From NCBI GenBank assembly GCA_964579765.1, contig CAZOIK010000186.1, forward strand, positions 1 to 26,570: 26,570 bases of DNA. Direction: 5' to 3'. Within the stretch, counting starts at the first letter, position 1; each line of letters begins with the position of its first letter. This DNA comes from DATNBT01 sp964579765. GTDB taxonomy: Bacteria > Acidobacteriota > Vicinamibacteria > Vicinamibacterales > CAVVIG01. The position numbers and the translations under genes are program-made. Below, in pieces: positions 1 through 6,602 of this stretch. The notes under the pieces are model-generated. The model made no database searches. It worked only from the letters and a program-made list of their open reading frames with translations, and was not told where the DNA came from.

Positions 1-2
1 CG

Positions 3-821
3 CGATCGGGCGACGCCGAGTCGGCGCGGCGGCTGGTCGAGGCCGGCGCCGACGTGAACGAGGCGCTGCCGAACGGGATGACCGCGCTCGTCGAGGCCGC
101 GCAGAGCGGCCACGAAGACGTGGGGATTCTGCTGCTCGAGAAGGGCGCGGACCCCAACGCGATGGGCGTCGGCTACACGGCGCTCCACGCCGCCGTGCTG
201 CGCAGCGGCGTGCGGCTCGCGCAGGCGCTGCTCGCGCACGGCGCGCACCCGAATCTGCGCCTGACCAAGGGCACGCCCGTCCGCCGCAACAGCGAAGACT
301 TCGAGCTGCCCGCCACGCTCGTCGGCGCGACGCCCTACTGGCTCGCCGCGAAATTTCTCGAGCCGGCCATCATGCGCGCGTTGGCGGCGTCGGGCGCCGA
401 TACGCATCTCGCGCCGCCGTCGGGCGTGACGCCCCTGATGGCGGCCGCGGGCATGGGCGCGAGCCCGCAGGCCGATCGCCGCGGCCTGAGCGTGCTCGAC
501 GGAGGCAAGATCGAGGACGAATCGCGCGTCGTCGAGACCGTCGCGGTGGCGCTGGCGAACGGCGCCGACGTGAATGCCGCGACGACCCTGGGGGAGACCG
601 CCCTGCACGCCGCGGCGGTGCTCGGCTACGACCGCGTGGTCAAACAGCTGGCAGACGCCGGGGCGACGATCGACGTGAAGAACGCGTGTGGAGAGACGCC
701 GGATCAGATTGCCGGCAAAGCCGTGCTGCGATCGCCCGATCGCGTGAGCCTCGGCCCGCGTCAGAGCACGGTGGATCTGCTGTGCACGCTCAGCGGCGGC
801 GTCCCGCCCGTCCGCCACTAG
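3..821 (+). CDS. Ankyrin-repeat protein, 5' end cut by window
   Basis: The reading frame is open from base 3, so the start lies outside the window. At least 272 residues are visible. Repeated ankyrin signatures can be read: a helix-loop-helix ending in G-A-D-V-N at about base 45, then M-T-A-L-V-E-A-A, G-A-D-P-N, Y-T-A-L-H-A-A, G-V-T-P-L-M-A-A-A, G-A-D-V-N-A-A, E-T-A-L-H-A-A and a final G-A-T-I-D-V-K. A longer, less regular insert sits in the middle of the protein between repeats. Ankyrin stacks bind other proteins; nothing here indicates the partner. In this type of genome such genes are often secreted or have an N-terminal extension, but that part is not visible. Its stop is followed 10 bases later by a REP-like element shared with the convergent gene. 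Confidence 0.88.
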   Translation, partial: RSGDAESARRLVEAGADVNEALPNGMTALVEAAQSGHEDVGILLLEKGADPNAMGVGYTALHAAVLRSGVRLAQALLAHGAHPNLRLTKGTPVRRNSEDFELPATLVGATPYWLAAKFLEPAIMRALAASGADTHLAPPSGVTPLMAAAGMGASPQADRRGLSVLDGGKIEDESRVVETVAVALANGADVNAATTLGETALHAAAVLGYDRVVKQLADAGATIDVKNACGETPDQIAGKAVLRSPDRVSLGPRQSTVDLLCTLSGGVPPVRH

Positions 822-831
822 CGGCACCCTG

Positions 832-882
832 GAGTGCAGGCCTTCGGGCCTGCCGTCGGGCGGACCTGAAGATCCGCACTAC
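832..882. repeat. REP-like two-hairpin element, copy A
   Basis: This is a GCAGGCC-TTCG-GGCCTGC hairpin followed by a decayed GCGGACC-TGAA-GATCCGC hairpin, closed by GCACTAC. It lies between the convergent ankyrin gene and the small secreted-protein gene. The second stem carries one mismatch relative to the other copies in the window. It could serve as a bidirectional terminator or barrier, which is inference. Confidence 0.8.
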
Positions 883-889
883 TGCGTCT

Positions 890-1333
890 TCAGCGTTTGC
901 ACTCGCCGGCGCCGAGCGACACCTGCGTGACCTTCAGCATCGGCAGCTCGACGTTGCCCACGCCGGTTGACGCACTGCCCGGCAGCGCGGCCACGGCCGC
1001 CTCACCGGGATCCAGATGGCCCGCCTGCGCCGCCGCGTTGGGCGTCGGCCACAGCCCGCCGGCGACTTTCAGCTTCTTGCTCTCGACGATGCTGCCGACC
1101 ACGTGGACGGACATGCCCGAATATTTGGACACGCTCCGGCCGGTCACGTGGTATCGCGTGCCGTCGGTGTCGTCGATGAACGTGTAGGACGTGGCGTTCT
1201 TGCTGTCCGTGTAATCGCGCGACACGCACCCGTTCATGCGCACGGGCGCGTTCGGTGCCGGCTTCGGCGCCGGCTGGCTCTGGGCGGCGAGCAGGGCAGC
1301 GAGGAGCGGCGAGGCGACAGCCAGGATCATCAT
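890..1333 (-). CDS. Small secreted protein with a single predicted beta module
   Basis: This is a 147-residue protein with an N-terminal signal peptide (MMILAVASPLLAALLAAQSQ), a Pro/Ala linker, and one compact domain. The domain starts at about residue 33 with N-G-C-V-S-R-D-Y and runs through Y-T-F-I-D-D-T-D-G-T-R-Y-H-V-T-G and V-H-V-V-G-S-I-V. The pattern 'GC(V/L)...YTL.D..G..Y.LTG' followed by a V-x-V-x-G strand is common in small acidobacterial secreted OB-fold-like proteins (DUF5818-like). I name this family from memory, and the assignment is tentative. Two consecutive ATG codons are available; a GGAGG lies just upstream. The function is unknown, and the cell location is probably periplasmic or extracellular. 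Confidence 0.72.
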   Translation of the reverse strand: MMILAVASPLLAALLAAQSQPAPKPAPNAPVRMNGCVSRDYTDSKNATSYTFIDDTDGTRYHVTGRSVSKYSGMSVHVVGSIVESKKLKVAGGLWPTPNAAAQAGHLDPGEAAVAALPGSASTGVGNVELPMLKVTQVSLGAGECKR

Positions 1334-1395
1334 GCCTCCACTCTAATGCACTTCACGCGCCAGCGAACCTGCCGGATTGCCAGCGGCAGCACGCT

Positions 1396-1447
1396 GTAGT
1401 GCAGGCCTTCAGGCCTGCCTGTCGGCGGACCTGAAGGTCCGCCCTAC
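1396..1447. repeat. REP-like two-hairpin element, copy B (best preserved)
   Basis: GTAGT-GCAGGCC-TTCA-GGCCTGC, a short spacer, then GCGGACC-TGAA-GGTCCGC and CCTAC. Both stems are perfect 7-bp stems with TTCA/TGAA loops. It ends 3 bases before the TAG stop of the ACT-domain gene on the minus strand, between that gene and the start of the next minus-strand gene. Confidence 0.87.
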
Positions 1448-1449
1448 AC

Positions 1450-2103
1450 CTAGTACCGTCGGTTCTGCTGGCGCATGATGTCGAACTTCGCGGTGTCGGC
1501 GACGGCCATCACGGCCATCACGCCGGCCTGGACCGGGTCGGTGACGACGAGGTCGGCCGCGTCGGGCACGCTGCCGGCCATGTTCAGCGAGATCACGCGC
1601 AGGCCTTTCGCGCGCACGTCCTCGACCGCCCGGGTGATCTCGCCGCCCATCAGCGCGCCGGCCAGCACGAGCAGCCGCACGCGCGGCAGCAGCACCACCG
1701 CGCGGACGGCCGCGGCCAGATCGTGCTCGCCGACGAGCGGAATGGTGTCCACCGAGATGTGCTCGCCGCGGATGTTGTGGCGGTCGGCCTCGAGAATCGC
1801 CCCCATCGCCACCTGGCCCACCTGCGCGCCGCCGCCCATGATGACGATGCGCTTGCCGTACACCTTGGCGAACGACGGCGTCAGATCGACGTGCACCACG
1901 CCGGGCACCGCGCGCATCTCGGCGACGATCGCGTCGATGGGCGTCTCGCACGAGAACTCGAGGTAGACGCCCGACTCGTGCGCCGCACGGTGGATGATGT
2001 CCACGTGCTCGATGTTCGCCGCATGGCGCGCGAGCACCTGCGTCAGCCCGAAGAGCATTCCGGGCTGATCGACCGCGGTCGTCAGGACTGCATGCGACGG
2101 CAT
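1450..2103 (-). CDS. ACT-domain protein with C-terminal Rossmann-like domain (DUF5612-like)
   Basis: This is a 217-residue cytosolic protein. The first about 75 residues form an ACT domain (V-L-T-T-A-V-D-Q-P-G-M-L-F-G-L-T-Q-V-L-A-R-H). ACT domains usually bind amino acids or similar small effectors. A short linker leads to a second alpha/beta domain beginning R-I-V-I-M-G-G-G-A-Q-V-G-Q-V and containing A-D-R-H-N-I-R-G-E-H-I-S-V-D-T-I-P-L-V-G-E. This architecture matches proteins known from methanogens and some bacteria as DUF5612; I recall that name and could not check it. The frame opens further upstream to an ATG at 2148, but that codon overlaps the divergent gene's ATG and the extra 15 residues lie outside the ACT domain, so I prefer the ATG at 2103. 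The ligand and role are unknown. Confidence 0.78.
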   Translation of the reverse strand: MPSHAVLTTAVDQPGMLFGLTQVLARHAANIEHVDIIHRAAHESGVYLEFSCETPIDAIVAEMRAVPGVVHVDLTPSFAKVYGKRIVIMGGGAQVGQVAMGAILEADRHNIRGEHISVDTIPLVGEHDLAAAVRAVVLLPRVRLLVLAGALMGGEITRAVEDVRAKGLRVISLNMAGSVPDAADLVVTDPVQAGVMAVMAVADTAKFDIMRQQNRRY

Positions 2104-2132
2104 ACCGGAAAATTTATCACGGCCCCGCTCGG

Positions 2133-2138
2133 TATAAT
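2133..2138 (+). promoter_or_regulatory. Perfect -10 box (TATAAT) of the DinB gene
   Basis: TATAAT lies 8 bases before the ATG at 2147. Initiation 6-8 bases downstream of the box would put the transcript start at or next to the ATG, implying a leaderless or near-leaderless mRNA. No Shine-Dalgarno sequence and no good -35 box are visible. Confidence 0.6.
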
Positions 2139-2146
2139 CGTCGGTC

Positions 2147-2629
2147 ATGAATCCCTACGCGTCCGCCCTCGGCGATCGCAAGCCGCTCGACGTCCTCGAG
2201 GCGACGTCGCGACACCTGTCCGAAGTCGCCGCGGCGCTCGCGCCGACGAACCTCGAATGGCGGCCCGCGCCGGGCAAGTGGAACGCGCGTGAGATTCTCT
2301 GCCACCTCGCCGACAACGAGATTGCGTTCGCCTTCCGGCTGCGGCAGGCCCTCGCCGAGACGAACCACGTGATCCAGCCCTACGACCAGGAGAAATGGGC
2401 CGGCCGGTACGGCGGCCTCAGCGCGCGCGCGGCGCTGAGCGCGTTCTCGTCGCTGCGTGAATGGAATCTCGCGCTGATCTCGACGACGCCGCAGGAGCTG
2501 ATGGGGAAGAAGGTCACGCATCCCGAACGCGGCGAGATGACGTTCCGGACGATCGTCGAGACCGTCGCCGGACACGATCTCAATCACCTGAAGCAGCTCG
2601 ACGCCATCGTCGCCGGCTTCGCGAAATAG
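2147..2629 (+). CDS. DinB-family protein, cytosolic
   Basis: This 160-residue protein has the four-helix DinB/YfiT-like pattern. Three histidines in the expected metal-binding positions are visible: H53 in L-C-H-L-A-D-N-E, and H143 and H147 in G-H-D-L-N-H-L-K-Q-L. The P-A-P-G-K-W-N-A-R-E-I-L segment before the first His is typical of the DinB_2 branch. DinB-superfamily members are metal-dependent enzymes, including thiol transferases (bacillithiol or mycothiol dependent), but the substrate of this one cannot be told. There is no signal peptide. The gene diverges from the ACT-domain gene with only a shared short promoter region, and its 3' end faces a second, secreted DinB protein across a 64-bp gap. 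Confidence 0.87.
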   Translation: MNPYASALGDRKPLDVLEATSRHLSEVAAALAPTNLEWRPAPGKWNAREILCHLADNEIAFAFRLRQALAETNHVIQPYDQEKWAGRYGGLSARAALSAFSSLREWNLALISTTPQELMGKKVTHPERGEMTFRTIVETVAGHDLNHLKQLDAIVAGFAK

Positions 2630-2640
2630 AGACGCACAAT

Positions 2641-2660
2641 GCGGCGATCGCGATCGCCGC
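2641..2660. repeat. 20-bp perfect palindrome between convergent DinB genes
   Basis: GCGGCGATCG followed by its exact reverse complement CGATCGCCGC, built on nested GCGATCGC octamers. A partial further GATCGCCGCG unit follows. It occupies the only gap between two convergent genes, so it could act as a bidirectional hairpin terminator. There is no T-tract. Confidence 0.6.
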
Positions 2661-2693
2661 GATCGCCGCGTTGCACGTCGTGACGCCCTTGGT

Positions 2694-3227
2694 CTACGGA
2701 CGCTGGCTGGCGGGCGGGACGAGGCCGTTCAGCCGCAGATAGACGACCATCTGGCCGTAGATGTCCTGCGTGTGGCCGATGAGGAACTCGATCATGCGCG
2801 CGCGCGTGGACGGACCCATCCACGGCGGCCCCTGGATCGTCCCGACCATCGTCTGGTCCGTCTGCTCCTTCACCACCGCGATGGTGTAGTCGAAGCTGTC
2901 GGTCAGCGCCTTGATCGTGTCGGCCTTCGACGTCGCCTTCATGTTGACGGCGGGCGCCGCCGCCCTGGCGCCGAGCGTCTTCGCCAGCATCACGTTCACC
3001 TGGGCGATGTGCATGATCTGCTCGCCGTAGCTGCGCTCGGCGGGCGTCGCCTTGAACGAGAACTTGTCCTCGGGCATGGCCTGCGCGATCTTCACGAGCA
3101 TGTCTTTCTGCGCCTGCACGTCCTTGAGGAAATCGGCCTGAATCGACGCCGTCTGCGCCGCCGGCCGCGCGACGAGCGCCGCTGCCGCCACCGCGCTCAG
3201 CGCGAACGTCCGGAATATACGTGACAT
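2694..3227 (-). CDS. Secreted DinB-family protein
   Basis: This is a 177-residue protein. A Sec signal peptide is visible (R-x-x-R start, then A-L-S-A-V-A-A-A-A-L-V-A-R-P-A-A-Q, cleavage about residue 25). The mature part shows the DinB_2 helices: the L-V-K-I-A-Q-A-M-P-E-D-K-F-S-F-K-A-T-P-A-E-R-S-Y-G-E-Q segment, then I-M-H-I-A-Q-V-N, and a late helix with I-G-H-T-Q-D-I-Y-G-Q-M. Secreted DinB proteins of this form are frequent in Acidobacteriota; the substrate is unknown. The position usually held by the last metal histidine reads D-I-Y-G-Q, so the full His triad may be incomplete. The start is supported by GGAGGAGG 7 bases upstream and a TATAAT box further upstream. The gene is convergent with the cytosolic DinB gene. 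Confidence 0.85.
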   Translation of the reverse strand: MSRIFRTFALSAVAAAALVARPAAQTASIQADFLKDVQAQKDMLVKIAQAMPEDKFSFKATPAERSYGEQIMHIAQVNVMLAKTLGARAAAPAVNMKATSKADTIKALTDSFDYTIAVVKEQTDQTMVGTIQGPPWMGPSTRARMIEFLIGHTQDIYGQMVVYLRLNGLVPPASQRP

Positions 3228-3256
3228 GTGCGAGCCTCCTCCTTCGAAGTTGAAGG

Positions 3257-3262
3257 ATTATA
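3257..3262 (-). promoter_or_regulatory. -10 box (TATAAT, minus strand) of the secreted DinB gene
   Basis: The minus strand reads TATAAT 29 bases upstream of the ATG at 3227, followed by GGAGGAGG as ribosome binding site. The same AT-rich patch lies just upstream of the divergent methyltransferase start at 3274, so the divergent genes share this promoter region. Confidence 0.6.
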
Positions 3263-3273
3263 TAGCGAGGCCA

Positions 3274-4083
3274 ATGACCGACGCCTTCCACGACTTCGAG
3301 CACGCCGGCTGGGAACGCGCCGCCGATCGCTACGGCGACGCGTTCGGCGCGCTCACGTCGCAGACCATTCCGTCGCTGCTCGCGGCCGCGCGCGTCGGTC
3401 CGGGGACGCGGCTGCTCGACGTCGCGTCGGGCCCCGGTTACGTCGCGGCCGCGGCCGCGGCGCTCGGCGCGTCGCCGACCGGTGTGGATTTCTCCGCGGA
3501 GATGGTCGCGCTCGCCGCGCGCCGGTACCCGAATGTCACGTTCCGTGAAGGCGACGCCGAAGCGCTGCCGTTCGCCGACGCGTCGTTCGACGCGGTCACG
3601 ATCAATTTCGGCGTCCTGCACCTGGCGCAGCCCGATCGCGCGCTCGCCGAAGCGCGGCGCGTGCTCGCGCCCGGCGGACGATGCGCGTTCACCGTGTGGG
3701 CGGCGCCCGACGTCTCGGCTGGGTTCCGGATCGTCCTCAAGGCGATCGAGGCGCACGGCCGCATGGACGTGCCGCTGCCGCAGGGGCCGCCGTTCTTCCG
3801 CTTCAGCGACGCCGCCGAGGCCTCGCGCAGCATGACGGCCGCCGGCTTCGTCGAGCCGCGCGTCGAGATCGTGCCGCTGGTCTGGCGGCTGCACTCGGCG
3901 GGCGCGCTGCTCGACGCGTTTCTCCACGGCGCCGTGCGCACGGCCGCGCTCCTCGACGCGCAGACGCCGGACGCGCTGGCCGCCATCCGCGCGGCCGTCG
4001 TCAACGGCGCGGAGGAATTCCGGCGCGGGAGCGTCGTCGAGCTGCCGATGGCCGCCGTGCTCACGTCCGGAGTCCGCCCGTAG
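3274..4083 (+). CDS. Class I SAM-dependent methyltransferase (UbiE/Methyltransf_11 type)
   Basis: This is a 269-residue cytosolic enzyme. SAM-binding motif I is clear (L-L-D-V-A-S-G-P-G-Y, about residues 47-56), followed by the acidic loop G-V-D-F-S-A-E-M at about 70-77, motif II-like G-D-A-E-A-L-P-F-A-D-A-S-F-D-A-V, and the post-motif L-A-E-A-R-R-V-L-A-P-G-G-R. It therefore transfers methyl from SAM to a small molecule; the substrate is not evident. The frame opens further to 3226, but ATG 3274 follows a GCGAGG ribosome site and fits the start of the fold. The stop TAG overlaps the GTG start of the next gene (TAGTG), so translation of the two is probably coupled. Confidence 0.9.
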   Translation: MTDAFHDFEHAGWERAADRYGDAFGALTSQTIPSLLAAARVGPGTRLLDVASGPGYVAAAAAALGASPTGVDFSAEMVALAARRYPNVTFREGDAEALPFADASFDAVTINFGVLHLAQPDRALAEARRVLAPGGRCAFTVWAAPDVSAGFRIVLKAIEAHGRMDVPLPQGPPFFRFSDAAEASRSMTAAGFVEPRVEIVPLVWRLHSAGALLDAFLHGAVRTAALLDAQTPDALAAIRAAVVNGAEEFRRGSVVELPMAAVLTSGVRP

Positions 4084-4102
4084 TGTCCGCCTTCAGGCGG
4101 AC
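4081..4102. repeat. REP-like half element, copy C, spanning a stop/start junction
   Basis: TAGTGTCCGCC-TTCA-GGCGGAC: one hairpin of the repeat family, with the usual TAGTG edge. It contains the stop of the methyltransferase and the GTG start plus first codons of the following gene. Confidence 0.65.
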
Positions 4103-5201
4103 CCGCGACACGCTCGCAATCGTCGCCCTGGTGGCCGCCGCGCTCGCGGTGGCCGGCGCGGCCGCCGTTCCAGAGCCGGCCCCGCACCTTCGACTGAGCG
4201 ACCGGGAGTTCTGGTCGCTCGTCACCGATCTCTCCGAGCCGGGCGGGACGTTCGTCACCGAGAACATCGTCTCGAACGAGATCGCGTTTCAGGACGTGCT
4301 GCCGGAGCTGCAGCGCCGTCCGCGTCAGGGCGCGTACATCGGCGTGGCGCCGGAGCAGAACCTGACCTACGTCGCCGCGCTCCGGCCGCCGATCGCGTTC
4401 ATCGTCGATCTGCAGCGGGCCAACCTCGATCTGCACCTGATGTACAAGGCGCTCGTCGAGCTGTCGGACGATCGCGCGGACTTTCTGTCGCGGCTGTTCG
4501 CGCGTCCGCGCCTGCCGCGGGTGCGCGCCGCCTCGTCGGCAGCGGAGCTGTTCGACGCCTACGTCGCGGAGCCGCGTTCGGAGGATCTGGCCTCGACGAC
4601 GCTCGACGCCGTCGTCGATCGCCTCACGCGCGTGCATCGCTTCGCGCTGACCCGCGCCGACATCGACGGCATCGGTAGGATGTATCGCGGCCTGTCTCGG
4701 GGCGGGCCCAACCTGCGTGGCGATTTCGGCCGCGACGTCAGCATTCCGGCGTGGGTGCCGTCGTTCGCGGAGATGCTGTCGCAGGCGGATCCCGGCGGAC
4801 GCAACCAGAGCTTCCTCGGGTCGGACGCGACGTTCGCGACGCTGAAGCGGTACGAGCTCGACAACGCCATCGTCCCCGTCGTGGGCAACTTCGCCGGCGA
4901 CAAGGCGCTGCGCGCCGTCGGCGACTACCTCAGAAGCCGCCGCCTCACGGTCGGTACCTTCTACGCGTCCAACGTCGAGCAGTACCTGTTCACCGGCGAC
5001 GCCTGGCCGCGCTTCTGCCGCAACCTCGTCTCGCTGCCACTCGACGACGACGCGATGCTCGTGCGGACATATTTCACGAGCGGCATCGAAGGCATGCGCG
5101 AGTACGTCGATCCGCTCCGTCCGATGCTCGATGCGGTGGCCGCCGGCAAGGTTGCGACGTACGACGACGTGATTCTGCGGTCGCGTGTGCCGAGGCCGTA
5201 A
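4083..5201 (+). CDS. Conserved protein of unknown function, membrane anchored (paralogue of 11116-12270)
   Basis: This 372-residue protein has an N-terminal hydrophobic helix (L-A-I-V-A-L-V-A-A-A-L-A-V-A-G) preceded by arginines, then a large soluble domain. Conserved blocks shared with the gene at 11116-12270 are F-W-x-L-x-x-x-x-S-E-P-x-G, a Y-I-G-V-A-P-E-Q-N-L-T-Y motif followed by A-F-I-V-D-L-Q-R-A-N-L-D-L, D-R-A-D-F-L-S-R-L-F-A-R-P-R, N-A-I-V-P-V-V-G-N-F-A-G-x-K-A-L-R and Y-A-S-N-V-E-Q-Y-L-F. The G-V-x-P-E-Q-N ... F-I-V-D arrangement suggests a Rossmann or methyltransferase-like fold, which is inference. I recall similar proteins being labelled 'LIC_10091 family', unverified. The GTG start overlaps the upstream TAG, with GGAG 10 bases upstream. 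Confidence 0.78.
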   Translation: MSAFRRTRDTLAIVALVAAALAVAGAAAVPEPAPHLRLSDREFWSLVTDLSEPGGTFVTENIVSNEIAFQDVLPELQRRPRQGAYIGVAPEQNLTYVAALRPPIAFIVDLQRANLDLHLMYKALVELSDDRADFLSRLFARPRLPRVRAASSAAELFDAYVAEPRSEDLASTTLDAVVDRLTRVHRFALTRADIDGIGRMYRGLSRGGPNLRGDFGRDVSIPAWVPSFAEMLSQADPGGRNQSFLGSDATFATLKRYELDNAIVPVVGNFAGDKALRAVGDYLRSRRLTVGTFYASNVEQYLFTGDAWPRFCRNLVSLPLDDDAMLVRTYFTSGIEGMREYVDPLRPMLDAVAAGKVATYDDVILRSRVPRP

Positions 5202-5255
5202 ACACTTTGTCGGATTGCAGAAGGGCAGACATCGAATGTCGGTTGCGCGGACCAG

Positions 5256-5549
5256 GTTGCGCGCCGTGCAAATCTGGTTGCTCGCCTCGCCGGGGCCATT
5301 GACAGCTCCGCCGGACTCGTTGCCATCCTAGACGGGGCCACTGCCCGCCTCGACGGAACCACTGCTTACCACGACAGGGCCGCTGCCACCATGACAGGGG
5401 CCGTTGCCAACTGCGACGGGGCCATTGCCCACCGCGACGGGGTCACTGCCAGCCCCGACGGAGTGATTGCCAACCGCGACGGGGCCACTGCCAGTGCCGA
5501 CGGAGTCGCTGTCCGCCCGGCCGGACCCACCGCCCACATCGACGTGGCT
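5256..5549 (+). repeat. 14 tandem 21-bp units, indel-free (degenerate minisatellite, possibly decayed coding repeat)
   Basis: Fourteen consecutive 21-base units can be aligned without a single gap, consensus near RYTGCCAVCCNCGACGGGGC-C. The first three units are the most diverged. In the frame starting at 5256 each unit encodes a heptad of form (V/I/T)-A-x-L-D-G-A. Examples are VARLAGA, VAILDGA, TARLDGT, VANCDGA and IANRDGA, which resemble coiled-coil heptads (a/d hydrophobics) and lose them towards the 3' end. The frame stays open from 5202 to the TGA at 5577-5579 but has no credible start. The minus strand also has an open frame (5328-5537) of Gly/Val-rich heptads. I see no other gene in 5202-5606. 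Confidence 0.8.
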
Positions 5550-5552
5550 GTT

Positions 5553-5594
5553 GTAGTGCAGGCCTTCAGGCCTGCCTGACAGGCGGACCTGAAG
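5553..5594. repeat. REP-like element, copy D, 3' truncated
   Basis: GTAGT-GCAGGCC-TTCA-GGCCTGC is intact. The second hairpin begins GGCGGACCTGAAG and then stops, so its closing arm and the terminal CCTAC are missing. It abuts the 21-bp tandem repeat and lies downstream of the convergent cyclase gene. Confidence 0.8.
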
Positions 5595-5606
5595 CGAAAA
5601 CCGCTC

Positions 5607-6560
5607 CTAGAACATCGCCAGCGGGTTGACGAGCGACCCCGAGCTGCCAGGCGCGCGCAGCGGCGCCACGACCAGCATGAACGTGTAGCGATTGAGACGC
5701 GCGGCTGTTGCGGCGAGTTCCTTCAGATCGACGCCGTCGAGCAGGTACGTGCCGAGCGAGACGAGCACCAGCCGATGATCCGCGTGGTTGTCGTCGGCGA
5801 CCGCGCGCACGCCGCTCGTCACCGCGACGCCGCGCGCTTTCATCCACGGCGCGACCGAGATGTCGAAGCCGCCGTTGCGGCCGTTGTTATAGACGAACAG
5901 CGCGTCGCCGGGCGACACCTTCACGCCGGTCTGTTTCTCCCACGCCTCGAGATCCTCGACGTAGACGCGGTTGTCCTGTGACGCGCGCGTCGCGCGCAGC
6001 TTGCTCATGTCCACCAGCACACCGCGCGTGACGATGCCGTCTTTCAGGTTGTCGAGACCGAGCTTCGTACAGCCCGTGGTGCCGTTGACGGTGTCGTTGA
6101 GGACGAAGCCGTTATACAGCTTGCCGTCGCTGCTGTCGTGGCACAGCGCGTCGAGATGCGTCATCGGCCCGTGGACGTGATACGTCTGCAGGTCGCTCGT
6201 GAAGCCCGGATTCCCCTGCGGGTCGTTGGCGGGGAAGGTGTTGAAGCGGATTTCGTAGAACGAGATGCCGTGCGGCTTGCCGTCGGCCTTCGACTCGGCC
6301 GGCTCCGGCACCACCTTGATCGGCTGCTCCAGCGAGACGACGACGCCCTCCTTCGCGAGCGCCATCGCTTCTTTCTTCTTGGCGGGCGTGACGAAGTTCA
6401 GCGCGCCGAGCTGATCGTCCTTGCCCCAGCGTCCCCAGTTGGAGAGCTCGGTCATCCACCGATCGACCTGCGCCTTGTTCGCGGGCGGATGGGACGCCTG
6501 CTGCGCAAACGCGACTCCGCCAAGGGCCAACGCGACGATGAACATCACGAGCTTGCGCAT
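5607..6560 (-). CDS. Secreted cyclase-family metal-dependent hydrolase
   Basis: This is a 317-residue protein with a signal peptide (M-R-K-L ... V-A-F-A-Q, about 20 residues). The mature part carries the metal-binding signature of the Cyclase family (kynurenine formamidase-like, PF04199): H128-V-H130-G-P-M-T-H135-L-D137-A-L-C-H141. The D-D-Q-L-G-A-L-N motif near residue 50 and the late G-D-A-L-F-V-Y-N-N-G also fit the longer 'cyclase' branch of about 300 residues. Family members hydrolyse amide or ester bonds, as in N-formylkynurenine; the actual substrate is unknown, and export makes a kynurenine role less likely. A GGAGG precedes the ATG and a TACAAT box lies upstream, so it may be transcribed on its own as well as from the upstream ABC operon, whose last gene ends 42 bp away. 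Confidence 0.88.
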   Translation of the reverse strand: MRKLVMFIVALALGGVAFAQQASHPPANKAQVDRWMTELSNWGRWGKDDQLGALNFVTPAKKKEAMALAKEGVVVSLEQPIKVVPEPAESKADGKPHGISFYEIRFNTFPANDPQGNPGFTSDLQTYHVHGPMTHLDALCHDSSDGKLYNGFVLNDTVNGTTGCTKLGLDNLKDGIVTRGVLVDMSKLRATRASQDNRVYVEDLEAWEKQTGVKVSPGDALFVYNNGRNGGFDISVAPWMKARGVAVTSGVRAVADDNHADHRLVLVSLGTYLLDGVDLKELAATAARLNRYTFMLVVAPLRAPGSSGSLVNPLAMF

Positions 6561-6588
6561 TCGAACCTCCGGTCAGCACGTTCGCCGC

Positions 6589-6594
6589 ATTGTA
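6589..6594 (-). promoter_or_regulatory. -10 box (TACAAT, minus strand) of the cyclase gene
   Basis: TACAAT reads on the minus strand 28 bases upstream of the cyclase ATG at 6560. GGAGG lies 5 bases before the start. No convincing -35 was identified. Confidence 0.45.
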
Positions 6595-6602
6595 TGCGTT
6601 CT

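Noticed and set aside
5328..5537. Minus-strand Gly/Val-rich 69-residue gene
   Set aside because: It lies wholly within the tandem repeat, lacks a ribosome site, and is equally explained as a by-product of 21-bp periodicity.
5256..5549. CRISPR array
   Set aside because: Units are contiguous 21-bp repeats with no unique spacers and no cas genes are present.
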